Source of the DNA: JACJXF01 sp964349045
Lineage (GTDB): Bacteria; Bacteroidota; Bacteroidia; Bacteroidales; GCA-2748055
DNA length: 15,092 nt
Reading direction: 5' to 3'
Assembly (NCBI GenBank): GCA_964349045.1
Contig: CAYGFI010000118.1
Coordinates: forward strand, 1-15,092
Positions 5,222 through 12,890 of this stretch are shown here, in pieces; position 1 is the first letter of the stretch, and every line of letters begins with the position of its first letter. A model generated the notes under the pieces. That model searched no databases. It was not told the origin of the DNA and saw only the letters and a list, made by a program, of their open reading frames with translations. The position numbers and the translations under genes are program-made.

Positions 5222-8200
5222 ATGACAGATGAAAATAAATACCAGCAAAAAACACTTTCTGATCCTGACTCAGCAATCAATGTTGATGAAGTACAACAAA
5301 AGATTAAGGATCTCGAGCTGGAACTGATGCGACTGCGGGATATTCTGAATGAACATCAAAAAGAAGATCGCAGCGAAGAAAAAGAGTTACAGTCATACCG
5401 GGACTTTAATGTTGAAGATTTTCAAAACATTTTCTCCAGTTCAAAATATCACCAGGCTTTCTTCAATCAGATTCCTTTCATGATATGGGCCAAAGACCTA
5501 AACGGAAAATATCTGTTTGTTAATCAAAGTTTTGCCTGTTCATACGGAAAGACAACTGAGGAATTTATCGGTTGCAACGATTATGATTTTTCTCCCGGAG
5601 TTTTTGCCGATAAATATATTACCGACGACAAAAAAGTTATTGCCACCAGGGCACAGCAAACTTTCGAGGAGCTGATACCTTTGAATAATGGATTCCGATG
5701 GCATGAAACCTTAAAAATCCCCCTGATGGGAGAGGATGATGAGGTGGTTGCAGTCGCCGGACTTGCAAGGGATATTACCGATCGAAAAAACTACGAAATC
5801 GCGCTTAAGGAAAGTGAGGAGAAATTCAGAGAACTGGCAGAGAATACAAATGATTCATATATTATCAGAAGCGGGAATAAAATTCTTTATGCTAACGCGG
5901 CATTTGAACAGATCTACGGCATAAGAAGGGAAGAGCTATATAAGAATCCGAATGTTTATCTGGAACAAATTCATCCGGAAGACAGGCTCAGGATAGAAAA
6001 AGTCATTCAATCAAGCGAACACCAGTCAGCTTTCATTTTTAATGAACAGTATCGCATTTTTCTCCCGGATGATTCAATTAACTGGATATGGCACAGATCA
6101 TATCCGGTATGGAACGATAAAGGCGAAGTCTACCGGATGGTTTCTGTAAGCAGTAATATTACGGGTATCAAGGTTCTTGAAGATAAGGTACAGAAATTCC
6201 AGTCGCAGCAACAAGCCATCCTTGATAATATTCCCCATCTGGCATGGATTAAGGATATGGAAGGCAGATACCAGATGGTGAATGAAGCATTTAGCCGGTA
6301 TTTTAACCGGAAAGTTGAAAATATTATCGGAAAAACTGATTTAGATCTTAGTGCGAGAGATCTCGCAGAAGACTATATAAGAAGAGACAAAGAAGTTTGT
6401 GAGCAGCGCAAAGCCATCCGGTTTTTTGAAATCGAGGAAAACCGTTTCGGTAAACGATATTCGGAGACTCATAAAGCTCCTGTTATAAATAATAATGGGG
6501 AAATTATTGGGGTTGTTGGAATTTCGAGAGATATCACAGAACAGAAAATTGCCGAGCAGGCACTTTTAAAAAGTGAAGAAAAATTTAAAGACCTTGTCAC
6601 TCTTTTACCTGAAATGGTTTTTGAAACAAATAGTAATAGCAAAATTACATTTGCTAACTTAAGCTTATTTGAACGATTTGGATATGGTCAGTATGACTTT
6701 GACAGAGGTCTTTCATTATATGATCTGATATCAAAAAGCGATCTGGATCGGGTTAAGTCAGCGATTGGTAAAACCCGGAAGGGAGCTGAACTTAAAGCAG
6801 CCGAATATATAATGGTAACAAAGAGCGGGATTGAATTTCCTGCCCTTGTCTTTACCAATAATATGTATAATGAGGGGAAATGGTGCGGATTAAGAGGTGT
6901 GGCGGTTGATATAACACAAAGAAAACTGTCGGAAGAAAATGAAAAAGTATATCAGGAGAAACTGAAATTTCTAAGTAATACAGCTCTTGATTTTCTTAGT
7001 CTGATGCAGAATGAAAATATCTATACCTATACCGGGCGAAAACTGAAGGAGTTTATCAGGGAGGGTTATGTTTTGGTCTCTTCATTCAACGATTCGGATC
7101 ATTATGCAGAAGTTGAATATTTCTCAGCAAACGGAGAGATTAGAGACAGATTAAAAAAAGAAACGGGTATTAGTGTGGATAATTATAAGGTTAAAGTTTC
7201 ACCTGTAACAGAACAGGTACTAATACAAAATTCTAAACATCTGCTGGAATTTACGGAAGGGGTGTATGAACTGTCATTTGGTACCATACCAAGGCCTCTG
7301 TGCCGTATTATCGAGCGAATACTTCAGGTAAAAAAGATTTACGGACTGTCGTTACTTCGCGGTGGAAAGCTATATGGAAGCGTCGAGATAATTACCAGCC
7401 AGGATCACCTGGTCGACAAACCCCTGATCGAAACTTTTATCTACCAGGCGTCTATTGCGTTGCACAGAAGGCAGCTCGAAATGGAACTTATCGGGGCAAA
7501 AATCAAAGCAGAAGAATCTGATAAACTTAAAACGGCATTTCTTTCGAATATGTCGCATGAGATCCGCACTCCAATGAATGGAATTATTGGTATTAGTCAG
7601 CTACTCTCCCGGAAAGAGCTGGCCGAAAGAGAGAGAAATGATTACCTGGCAATGATCAATTCAAATGGCAATATCCTGTTGAATCTTGTAAATGATATTA
7701 TTGAGATCTCTAAAATCGAAGCCAATCAGGTTGATGTGCATGAGTCAGAATTTTCACTGAACAAACTATTTGACGAACTGAATTGTTTCGTTCAATCAGA
7801 GAAGGTGACAAAAAATAAAGAATCAGTTGATTTTAGCATGAGCCTGGGAAGAAACGATGAGGATTCATTCATTATTGCCGACAGGCAAAAACTGAACCAG
7901 GTACTCTTGAATCTTATTGGTAACGCTATTAAATTTACTCTCTCCGGAGGGATTGAGATCGGCTATATTGTTAGTGACAATAAAAATTTAGAGTTTTTTG
8001 TTAAAGATACAGGAATTGGAATCCCGGAAGATAAAATCGACTTGATTTTTAACCGTTTTACCCAGGCAGACCAATCACTGACAAGACCTTTTGGCGGATC
8101 AGGGCTTGGATTGGCTATTTCCAAAGGATTCGTTGAGATCATGAAGGGAAAAATATGGGTAGAACCCAGGTCAAAAGGAGGCACTGTATTCCGGTTTCAG

Positions 8201-8647
8201 ATTCCATTTAATCCTTCAGATCATAATACAAAACAGGAGGTTTTGGTTAATCAAAAACCGGATGATTACGATTGGTCGCAATACACGATTTTGGTAGTTG
8301 AAGACAACCATATGAGTTTTAAATTATTACAGGCTTTATTAAATAAAAGCAGGGTCAAAATAATCCATGCCGATAATGGACTCAAAGCCATTGATTTAGT
8401 TATCGCGAATCCCGAAATCGATCTCGTTCTAATGGATATTCAACTCCCCGTGATGAACGGGTATGAGTCTACAAAAAAAATAAAAGAAATCCGACCCGAA
8501 TTACCTGTAATTGCTCAGACAGCTAATGCAATGGATGATGACCGTCTCAAATGCCTCAATGCAGGATGCAATGATTATATTGCAAAACCCATTGTATTTG
8601 AAACTTTTCTTAACATGATCAATAACTATATCAGCAAGGTCACCTGA
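5222..8647 (+). CDS. Soluble hybrid sensor histidine kinase with four PAS domains and a receiver
   Basis: This 1141-residue protein has no signal peptide or membrane helix, so it should sense cytoplasmic signals. The order is: short coiled coil (about 20-50); PAS1 (about 78-190, ending AGLARDITDRK); PAS2 (about 198-315, with HPEDRLRIEKV); PAS3 (about 325-440, ending VGISRDITEQK); PAS4 (about 450-570, ending VAVDITQRK); a GAF-like stretch (about 580-755); the HisKA dimer helix with phospho-accepting H779 in SNMSHEIRTPMNG; and HATPase with N901 (N box), D929 in DTGIGIP and GGSGLGLA (958-965). The C-terminal receiver has E1027/D1028, phospho-acceptor D1072 in VLMDIQLPVMNG and K1122. All catalytic residues are present. 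No separate response regulator or Hpt protein is in the window, so the output is unknown. PAS ligands cannot be identified here; no cofactor-binding cysteine motif typical of LOV domains is visible. It lies 15 bases from both neighbours, suggesting co-transcription with the nucleoside transporter and glycosyltransferase. Confidence 0.93.
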   Translation: MTDENKYQQKTLSDPDSAINVDEVQQKIKDLELELMRLRDILNEHQKEDRSEEKELQSYRDFNVEDFQNIFSSSKYHQAFFNQIPFMIWAKDLNGKYLFVNQSFACSYGKTTEEFIGCNDYDFSPGVFADKYITDDKKVIATRAQQTFEELIPLNNGFRWHETLKIPLMGEDDEVVAVAGLARDITDRKNYEIALKESEEKFRELAENTNDSYIIRSGNKILYANAAFEQIYGIRREELYKNPNVYLEQIHPEDRLRIEKVIQSSEHQSAFIFNEQYRIFLPDDSINWIWHRSYPVWNDKGEVYRMVSVSSNITGIKVLEDKVQKFQSQQQAILDNIPHLAWIKDMEGRYQMVNEAFSRYFNRKVENIIGKTDLDLSARDLAEDYIRRDKEVCEQRKAIRFFEIEENRFGKRYSETHKAPVINNNGEIIGVVGISRDITEQKIAEQALLKSEEKFKDLVTLLPEMVFETNSNSKITFANLSLFERFGYGQYDFDRGLSLYDLISKSDLDRVKSAIGKTRKGAELKAAEYIMVTKSGIEFPALVFTNNMYNEGKWCGLRGVAVDITQRKLSEENEKVYQEKLKFLSNTALDFLSLMQNENIYTYTGRKLKEFIREGYVLVSSFNDSDHYAEVEYFSANGEIRDRLKKETGISVDNYKVKVSPVTEQVLIQNSKHLLEFTEGVYELSFGTIPRPLCRIIERILQVKKIYGLSLLRGGKLYGSVEIITSQDHLVDKPLIETFIYQASIALHRRQLEMELIGAKIKAEESDKLKTAFLSNMSHEIRTPMNGIIGISQLLSRKELAERERNDYLAMINSNGNILLNLVNDIIEISKIEANQVDVHESEFSLNKLFDELNCFVQSEKVTKNKESVDFSMSLGRNDEDSFIIADRQKLNQVLLNLIGNAIKFTLSGGIEIGYIVSDNKNLEFFVKDTGIGIPEDKIDLIFNRFTQADQSLTRPFGGSGLGLAISKGFVEIMKGKIWVEPRSKGGTVFRFQIPFNPSDHNTKQEVLVNQKPDDYDWSQYTILVVEDNHMSFKLLQALLNKSRVKIIHADNGLKAIDLVIANPEIDLVLMDIQLPVMNGYESTKKIKEIRPELPVIAQTANAMDDDRLKCLNAGCNDYIAKPIVFETFLNMINNYISKVT

Positions 8648-8662
8648 AATTTTATCTGTTTA

Positions 8663-9784
8663 ATGATTGCGATCCTGTTTATTTCGGTGGGTATTAGTCT
8701 CGCGTACATTTTATTGATAAGCCGGTATATTTCAGGTTGGAATTCCATCCCTGAATATCAAACTGAAAATGTCGGGAAATCTATTGATGTAAGTGTAATT
8801 ATCGTTTTTCGCAATGAAGAGAAAAATCTTCCGGCTCTCATCATGGCACTTCAGGATCAAACCTATCCTTTAGCAGCTCTTGAAATCATTTTTGCCGACG
8901 ATCATTCTGATGACCTTTCTGTTGATCTGGTTAAGCAATTCATTACCTCCGGGGCCAATGCCCGTCTGATCAGATTAGAAAAACAAGACAAGGGGAAAAA
9001 AAAAGCCCTTGGCATTGCAGCAGCAGAAGCCCGGGGACAACTTTTGATATTTACCGATGCTGATTGTCTTCCCGGTAAAGACTGGATAAAAACAATCGTT
9101 TCTTTTTATATGGAAGAAAAACCTGTTTTAATTGCTGCGCCGGTAATTATTAAACCTGTTTTCAGCTTTTTCGAGCGTTTTCAATCCCTCGAGTTTTTCA
9201 GCCTGTTGGCTTGTACCGCCGGTTCCTTTGGCATTCATGATCCGGTCATGGCAAACGGCGCCAACCTTACCGTTGAAAGGGATACTTATCTTGAAAGCAT
9301 TAATTACCTTCAGAACCGGACTACATCCGGAGACGATATATTTTTGCTGATGCATCTTAAAAAAAAGTATTCCGCTAAACTCGTTTTTTTAAAATCACTT
9401 AAAGCAAGCGTTTCCATCCGGCCGTTAAACAGCGTTTTTGATTTTGTTCATCAGCGATTGCGATGGACTTCAAAATCAAAGTATTACCGCGACAGGTCAT
9501 TGATCTTATCCGCAGTAATCGTTTTACTTACAAATTTCTGGCTGTTTGGTTGTTTCATCATGTCATTTTTTAATGGGTCTTATATTTTTATCGGGGGAGG
9601 TGTATTCCTTGGAAAAACCATCATTGATTTTGTCATCCTCCGGAAAGTTCTGAAGTTTTTCAGATTGGAAAGCCTTTTGAAGATTTTTGTTTTATCTCAA
9701 TTTCTTTATTTTCTTTATATTTCATTCATCGGCATTGCAGGTAATTTTCTCCCCTCGAAATGGAAGGGAAGATCAGTAAAATAA
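8663..9784 (+). CDS. Membrane-attached family 2 glycosyltransferase
   Basis: This 373-residue protein has an N-terminal membrane helix (about 2-25) and two or three C-terminal helices (about 285-365, for example VIVLLTNFWLFGCFIMSFF) flanking a cytoplasmic GT-A domain. Motifs in order are: SVIIVFRNEEKNLPALI (nucleotide-sugar binding strand and loop), D79-D80 in FADDHSDD, D132-A-D134 in the TDADCLP motif (metal and UDP-sugar), G223-D224-D225 in SGDDIFL (the likely acidic catalytic site), and Q264-R-L-R-W268. The QxxRW motif is characteristic of processive or CESA-like GT2 enzymes, so transfer of a sugar to a lipid or growing polysaccharide at the membrane is likely. The sugar and acceptor are unknown. 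It starts 15 bases after the kinase stop and ends 8 bases before the ABC permease. No other polysaccharide gene is in the window. Confidence 0.88.
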   Translation: MIAILFISVGISLAYILLISRYISGWNSIPEYQTENVGKSIDVSVIIVFRNEEKNLPALIMALQDQTYPLAALEIIFADDHSDDLSVDLVKQFITSGANARLIRLEKQDKGKKKALGIAAAEARGQLLIFTDADCLPGKDWIKTIVSFYMEEKPVLIAAPVIIKPVFSFFERFQSLEFFSLLACTAGSFGIHDPVMANGANLTVERDTYLESINYLQNRTTSGDDIFLLMHLKKKYSAKLVFLKSLKASVSIRPLNSVFDFVHQRLRWTSKSKYYRDRSLILSAVIVLLTNFWLFGCFIMSFFNGSYIFIGGGVFLGKTIIDFVILRKVLKFFRLESLLKIFVLSQFLYFLYISFIGIAGNFLPSKWKGRSVK

Positions 9785-9792
9785 AACTATAG

Positions 9793-11001
9793 ATGGCAAA
9801 CGAAGCAACACCAGGAGCTATCGCGTGGAATAAGTTCAGGAGTAATCCTTTGGCCCTGGCAGGACTTATTTTAATTATTCTGGTAGTTCTGATTGCTATC
9901 CTGGGGTATAATATTTGTCCGGATAAATCTCCCTATGCCAACACACATCACCTCGAACTTTCAGGGAAAAAACCGGGATTCAGTGTACAAATCTTAAAAT
10001 TGAGAAAAAATGAGGTTTCTGTAAAAACTGGTTTTTTTCATACCATGTTTTATGGCCGTGGAGCCGAGTTTGAAGAAATACCCTTTCTGAGTTACAGCTT
10101 TTCAGGTTCCCAGATTGTGCTTAGAGAATTTACCGATATTCCGGAAAAGGAAGCATTTTACCGGTATTTGTCTGTTACAGACATAGTTTTTCCACTTCTA
10201 CCGGGATCTGCAAATGATATTATTGTTTCAGGAGACAGTATTTTTTTCCGGTTGATAGACGGAGAAGAGATCCGCTCGACAACCCGATACTTGATAGAAT
10301 TGATTAAAAAGGAACAGATTACTGAAAGGGTTTTTTACCTGGGAACGGATCGTTTTGGACGGGATCTCTTAAGCCGGCTCATCCTGGGCGCCAGGATATC
10401 GCTTATGGTTGGTTTTATTGCAGTGAGTATATCCCTCATTATAGGGATCAGCATGGGTGCGTTGGCAGGATATTACCGCGGGAGGATCGATCTGATCATT
10501 ATGTGGGTCATTAATGTGATCTGGTCCATTCCCACTTTGTTGCTTGTTATTGCTCTTACCATGGTAATAGGCAGAGGCTTCTGGCAGGTTTTCGTGGCTG
10601 TAGGAGTAACCATGTGGGTTGAGGTGGCACGTGTTGTAAGAGGGCAGGTGCTGAGCCTGCGCGAAAAAGAATTTATAGAGGCAGCACGAGTTCTCGGATA
10701 CAGCGATTTGCGAATTCTGCTGAAGCATATTATTCCCAATATTATTTCTCCGGTAATTATTATCTCTGCAGCAAATTTTGCATCCGCTATTCTGATCGAA
10801 GCCGGTTTAAGTTTTCTGGGAATCGGGGTACAACCGCCGATACCCTCCTGGGGAGGAATGGTAAAAGACCATTACGGTTTTATTCTGGCGGGAAAAGCAT
10901 ACCTGGCTTTTATTCCCGGATTTGCGATAATGCTGATGGTTCTTGCTTTTACCATGCTGGGGAATGGGTTAAGGGATGCGTTTGATATCCGGAAGGAATA
11001 A
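9793..11001 (+). CDS. ABC transporter permease, OppC/DppC family, with a large extra-cytoplasmic insertion
   Basis: This 402-residue inner-membrane permease subunit of a peptide/nickel-type importer begins with the family N-terminus NKFRSNPLALAGLILIILVV (first helix about 17-42). The core starts at LGTDRFGRDLLSRLILGAR (from L183) and contains five further helices. The cytoplasmic EAA loop is EFIEAARVLGYSDLRILLKH, with E296-A-A and G302 in the expected places, and the segment AGLSFLGIGVQPPIPSWG is a strong family match. Between helix 1 and the GTDxxGRD motif lie about 140 residues rather than the roughly 40-50 typical of E. coli DppC; this segment should lie on the periplasmic side. No ATPase, second permease (OppB) or binding protein is adjacent, so the partner genes must be elsewhere. 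It ends the tight forward run and converges on the minus-strand ABC operon. Confidence 0.9.
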   Translation: MANEATPGAIAWNKFRSNPLALAGLILIILVVLIAILGYNICPDKSPYANTHHLELSGKKPGFSVQILKLRKNEVSVKTGFFHTMFYGRGAEFEEIPFLSYSFSGSQIVLREFTDIPEKEAFYRYLSVTDIVFPLLPGSANDIIVSGDSIFFRLIDGEEIRSTTRYLIELIKKEQITERVFYLGTDRFGRDLLSRLILGARISLMVGFIAVSISLIIGISMGALAGYYRGRIDLIIMWVINVIWSIPTLLLVIALTMVIGRGFWQVFVAVGVTMWVEVARVVRGQVLSLREKEFIEAARVLGYSDLRILLKHIIPNIISPVIIISAANFASAILIEAGLSFLGIGVQPPIPSWGGMVKDHYGFILAGKAYLAFIPGFAIMLMVLAFTMLGNGLRDAFDIRKE

Positions 11002-11083
11002 GAGAATGAGTGAATGAGTGAGTGAGTAAATAACCAGTTCCATTAATTAATCCATTCACCCATTTACCCTTTTACTTATTCTC
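11002..11083. terminator. Bidirectional terminator candidate between converging genes
   Basis: Arms 11002-11033 and 11052-11083 form an imperfect inverted repeat around an 18-base loop. Over the first 30 positions 22 pair exactly, starting with a perfect GAGAAT/ATTCTC base. In the plus transcript four mismatches become G-U pairs; in the minus transcript three others do. The left arm is built from GAGT/GAAT 4-base repeats. It fills the whole 83-base gap, touching the stop codons of both genes, which fits a shared terminator. No strong T-tract is present. Confidence 0.45.
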
Positions 11084-11084
11084 C

Positions 11085-11927
11085 CTAATTAAACCTCCTC
11101 TTTTTCAAAATCCACCACGAAATCATCATCAGGATGCCAATCAGCAGAAAGGTAAGGATAAGATTTTCCCAGATTGGTAAACCAGCCTGGATCAATGAGT
11201 CTAATGGATTTCCATCCGGATCCGGGGGATGACCCTGACCCTGGCCCTGTTGCTGCATATTTTTTTGAATCATCGATAAAATCTCAGGCCTGGGGGTAAG
11301 GTTCGTGACAAACTTTGAAGGAAAATACGAACGATAATCTTCCGGAACATTAACACGGATGATGGGTTCGATAATCACCCTGTACATAAGATATACAACA
11401 CCGGAGAGTATCATATTCCGGAAGATCAGTGAAAAAAGTAATCCAAAGCTCAGGTAGGTAAAAATCTGAACGAACAGTGTCAGAAGAATCCATGAGCGTT
11501 CAAACACAAGGTTGAAAGTGATTTTATAACTGTAGAATAATCCCGAAGCGACTGAAGAAACTCCCACGAGAAGAACAACATAAAAAGATAAAAGTGAGAT
11601 CAGAATTGTTTTCTGAAGCAGAAGATCAGTCCGGCTGAGACCGAAAATCAGCTGTTGCTTGTAAGTTTTATTGTTGAACTCATTGCAGGTCAGCATTATG
11701 ACAAGCAGGACCAGACTGATATTGTAAAAACTCGAGATCCATGTTGTGAAATTCCAGACATGGGGAAACTGGTAAAGTGGTAGGATAGTAACAAACGGGA
11801 TATTGAAATCGATACGGGGAATGAAAAAAATTCCCACGATAAAAAGTACAAGGTGCAAACCGATTAATATCTGGAAGGGTATATAATTCAGAGTTTTACG
11901 GAGTTCTATTTTAAGTAGTTTTATCAT
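11085..11927 (-). CDS. ABC-2 type transporter permease (BcrB-like)
   Basis: This 280-residue membrane protein has six predicted helices: about 16-36 (IPFQILIGLHLVLFIVGIFF), about 66-82, 105-130, 145-165, 168-190 and 254-272. It begins with the short amphipathic MIKLLKIELRKTL typical of ABC-2 permeases, and the EFNNKTYKQQLIFGLSR segment after helix 2 is a common coupling feature in this family. A low-complexity loop near 225-240 (MQQQGQGQGHPPDPDG) precedes the last helix. The protein ends with the basic anchor KKRRFN. It starts 4 bases after the stop of the ATPase gene, so the two should be co-translated and form one transporter. Because the ATPase is of the BcrA/LanF type, export or membrane clearance of a peptide or lipid-like compound is a reasonable guess. 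The substrate is unknown. Confidence 0.85.
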   Translation of the reverse strand: MIKLLKIELRKTLNYIPFQILIGLHLVLFIVGIFFIPRIDFNIPFVTILPLYQFPHVWNFTTWISSFYNISLVLLVIMLTCNEFNNKTYKQQLIFGLSRTDLLLQKTILISLLSFYVVLLVGVSSVASGLFYSYKITFNLVFERSWILLTLFVQIFTYLSFGLLFSLIFRNMILSGVVYLMYRVIIEPIIRVNVPEDYRSYFPSKFVTNLTPRPEILSMIQKNMQQQGQGQGHPPDPDGNPLDSLIQAGLPIWENLILTFLLIGILMMISWWILKKRRFN

Positions 11928-11931
11928 GATA

Positions 11932-12831
11932 TTATCCTTTTACCAGTTCAAGAAATTGGCTTTCCAGAGTTTTTTGATGCAGAATAATTTCAGTGAGTAT
12001 CAGACCCTTTTCATAAACATATTTGTTAAGATCGGATGAGTTGCTGCCTTCGTTAAGCCTGACTTTTACACCTGAGTTTTCAGCCTGAATATGATTTACA
12101 AAGGGACAATTCTCAAGGATCTGAATAAGAAGGACCGGATCAGCAGCTTTCAATTCCAAAAGACATTCTCCCTTGAGAAGCGACTTCACACTACCCTGGG
12201 CTAATAGTTGCCCGCTTTTTAATATAGCCAGATCGCTGCAGACCTTTTCCACTTCACTTAGTATATGACTGGCCATAATGATTGTTTTTCCAAGATCAGC
12301 CTGTTGGATTATCAGTTCCCTGACTTCCGCGATGCCTTCCGGGTCAAGACCATTTGTTGGTTCATCAAGTACCAGGACCTGCGGGTTGCCTAAAAGTGTT
12401 GAGGCAATGCCAAGTCTTTGTTTCATGCCGAGAGACAGGGTTGTAAAACGTGATTTTCTTCTATCAAAGAGATTGACCAGTTTAAGGACTTCCGGAATAT
12501 CCCCTGCTCCGCATTCTTTTATTTGAGAGATAATTTTAAGGTTATTTTCAAGACTCAGGTAAGGGTAGAATGATGGAGTTTCAATCAATGAGCCGATTCT
12601 CCTTCGAACAGATGCCTGGGATTTTTCTCCAAACCAGGAAAAACTTCCCGCGTCCTGCTCCAGAATGCCTGTTAAAATTGAAAGAGTTGTCGTTTTCCCA
12701 CTTCCATTAGGTCCGAGGATGCCATAAACCTGTCCCCGGCTTACTTCCAAAGTGAGATTTGAGATGGCCTTTACAGAGCCATAGGATTTTGTAAGATTAT
12801 TTATTTGGAGAATAGTTTCTGAATGAGGCAT
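11932..12831 (-). CDS. ABC transporter ATPase, BcrA/lantibiotic-immunity type with E-loop
   Basis: This 299-residue ATPase powers the adjacent permease. Walker A is GPNGSGKT (40-47), the ABC signature LSLGMKQR (132-139), Walker B VLVLDEPTNGLD (152-163, catalytic E157), and the switch histidine is H189 in ASHIL. The Q-loop position reads RIGSLIETPSFYPYLS, with glutamate E84 where most ABC proteins have glutamine. This E-loop is described for lantibiotic-immunity LanF proteins and is seen in BcrA relatives. Residues after about 215 form a C-terminal accessory domain common in these exporters. The start MPHSET at 12831 gives a normal lead into the first strand (ILQINNLTKSYG). It lies 59 bases after recQ on the same strand and 4 bases before the permease. 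Whether it really confers peptide resistance cannot be judged from sequence. Confidence 0.93.
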   Translation of the reverse strand: MPHSETILQINNLTKSYGSVKAISNLTLEVSRGQVYGILGPNGSGKTTTLSILTGILEQDAGSFSWFGEKSQASVRRRIGSLIETPSFYPYLSLENNLKIISQIKECGAGDIPEVLKLVNLFDRRKSRFTTLSLGMKQRLGIASTLLGNPQVLVLDEPTNGLDPEGIAEVRELIIQQADLGKTIIMASHILSEVEKVCSDLAILKSGQLLAQGSVKSLLKGECLLELKAADPVLLIQILENCPFVNHIQAENSGVKVRLNEGSNSSDLNKYVYEKGLILTEIILHQKTLESQFLELVKG

Positions 12832-12890
12832 AGAAGTGATTCTAAATACTAACCTGGAATTATGATCAAATCAACAAATCAACGAATAAA
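12832..12890 (-). other. recQ-ABC gap with short repeated GATTT words
   Basis: The 59-base gap on the minus strand carries repeated TTGATTT words (TTGATTTgTTGATTT, preceded by a further ATTGATTT). It has no clean TAnnTTTG promoter and no strong hairpin. Either read-through from recQ or a weak promoter could serve the ABC genes. Confidence 0.4.

Noticed and set aside
10369..10739. Overlapping open frames on the minus strand inside the OppC-type permease gene
   Set aside because: The plus-strand frame carries the conserved EAA loop and helices; the antisense frames have unlikely composition and no family motifs.
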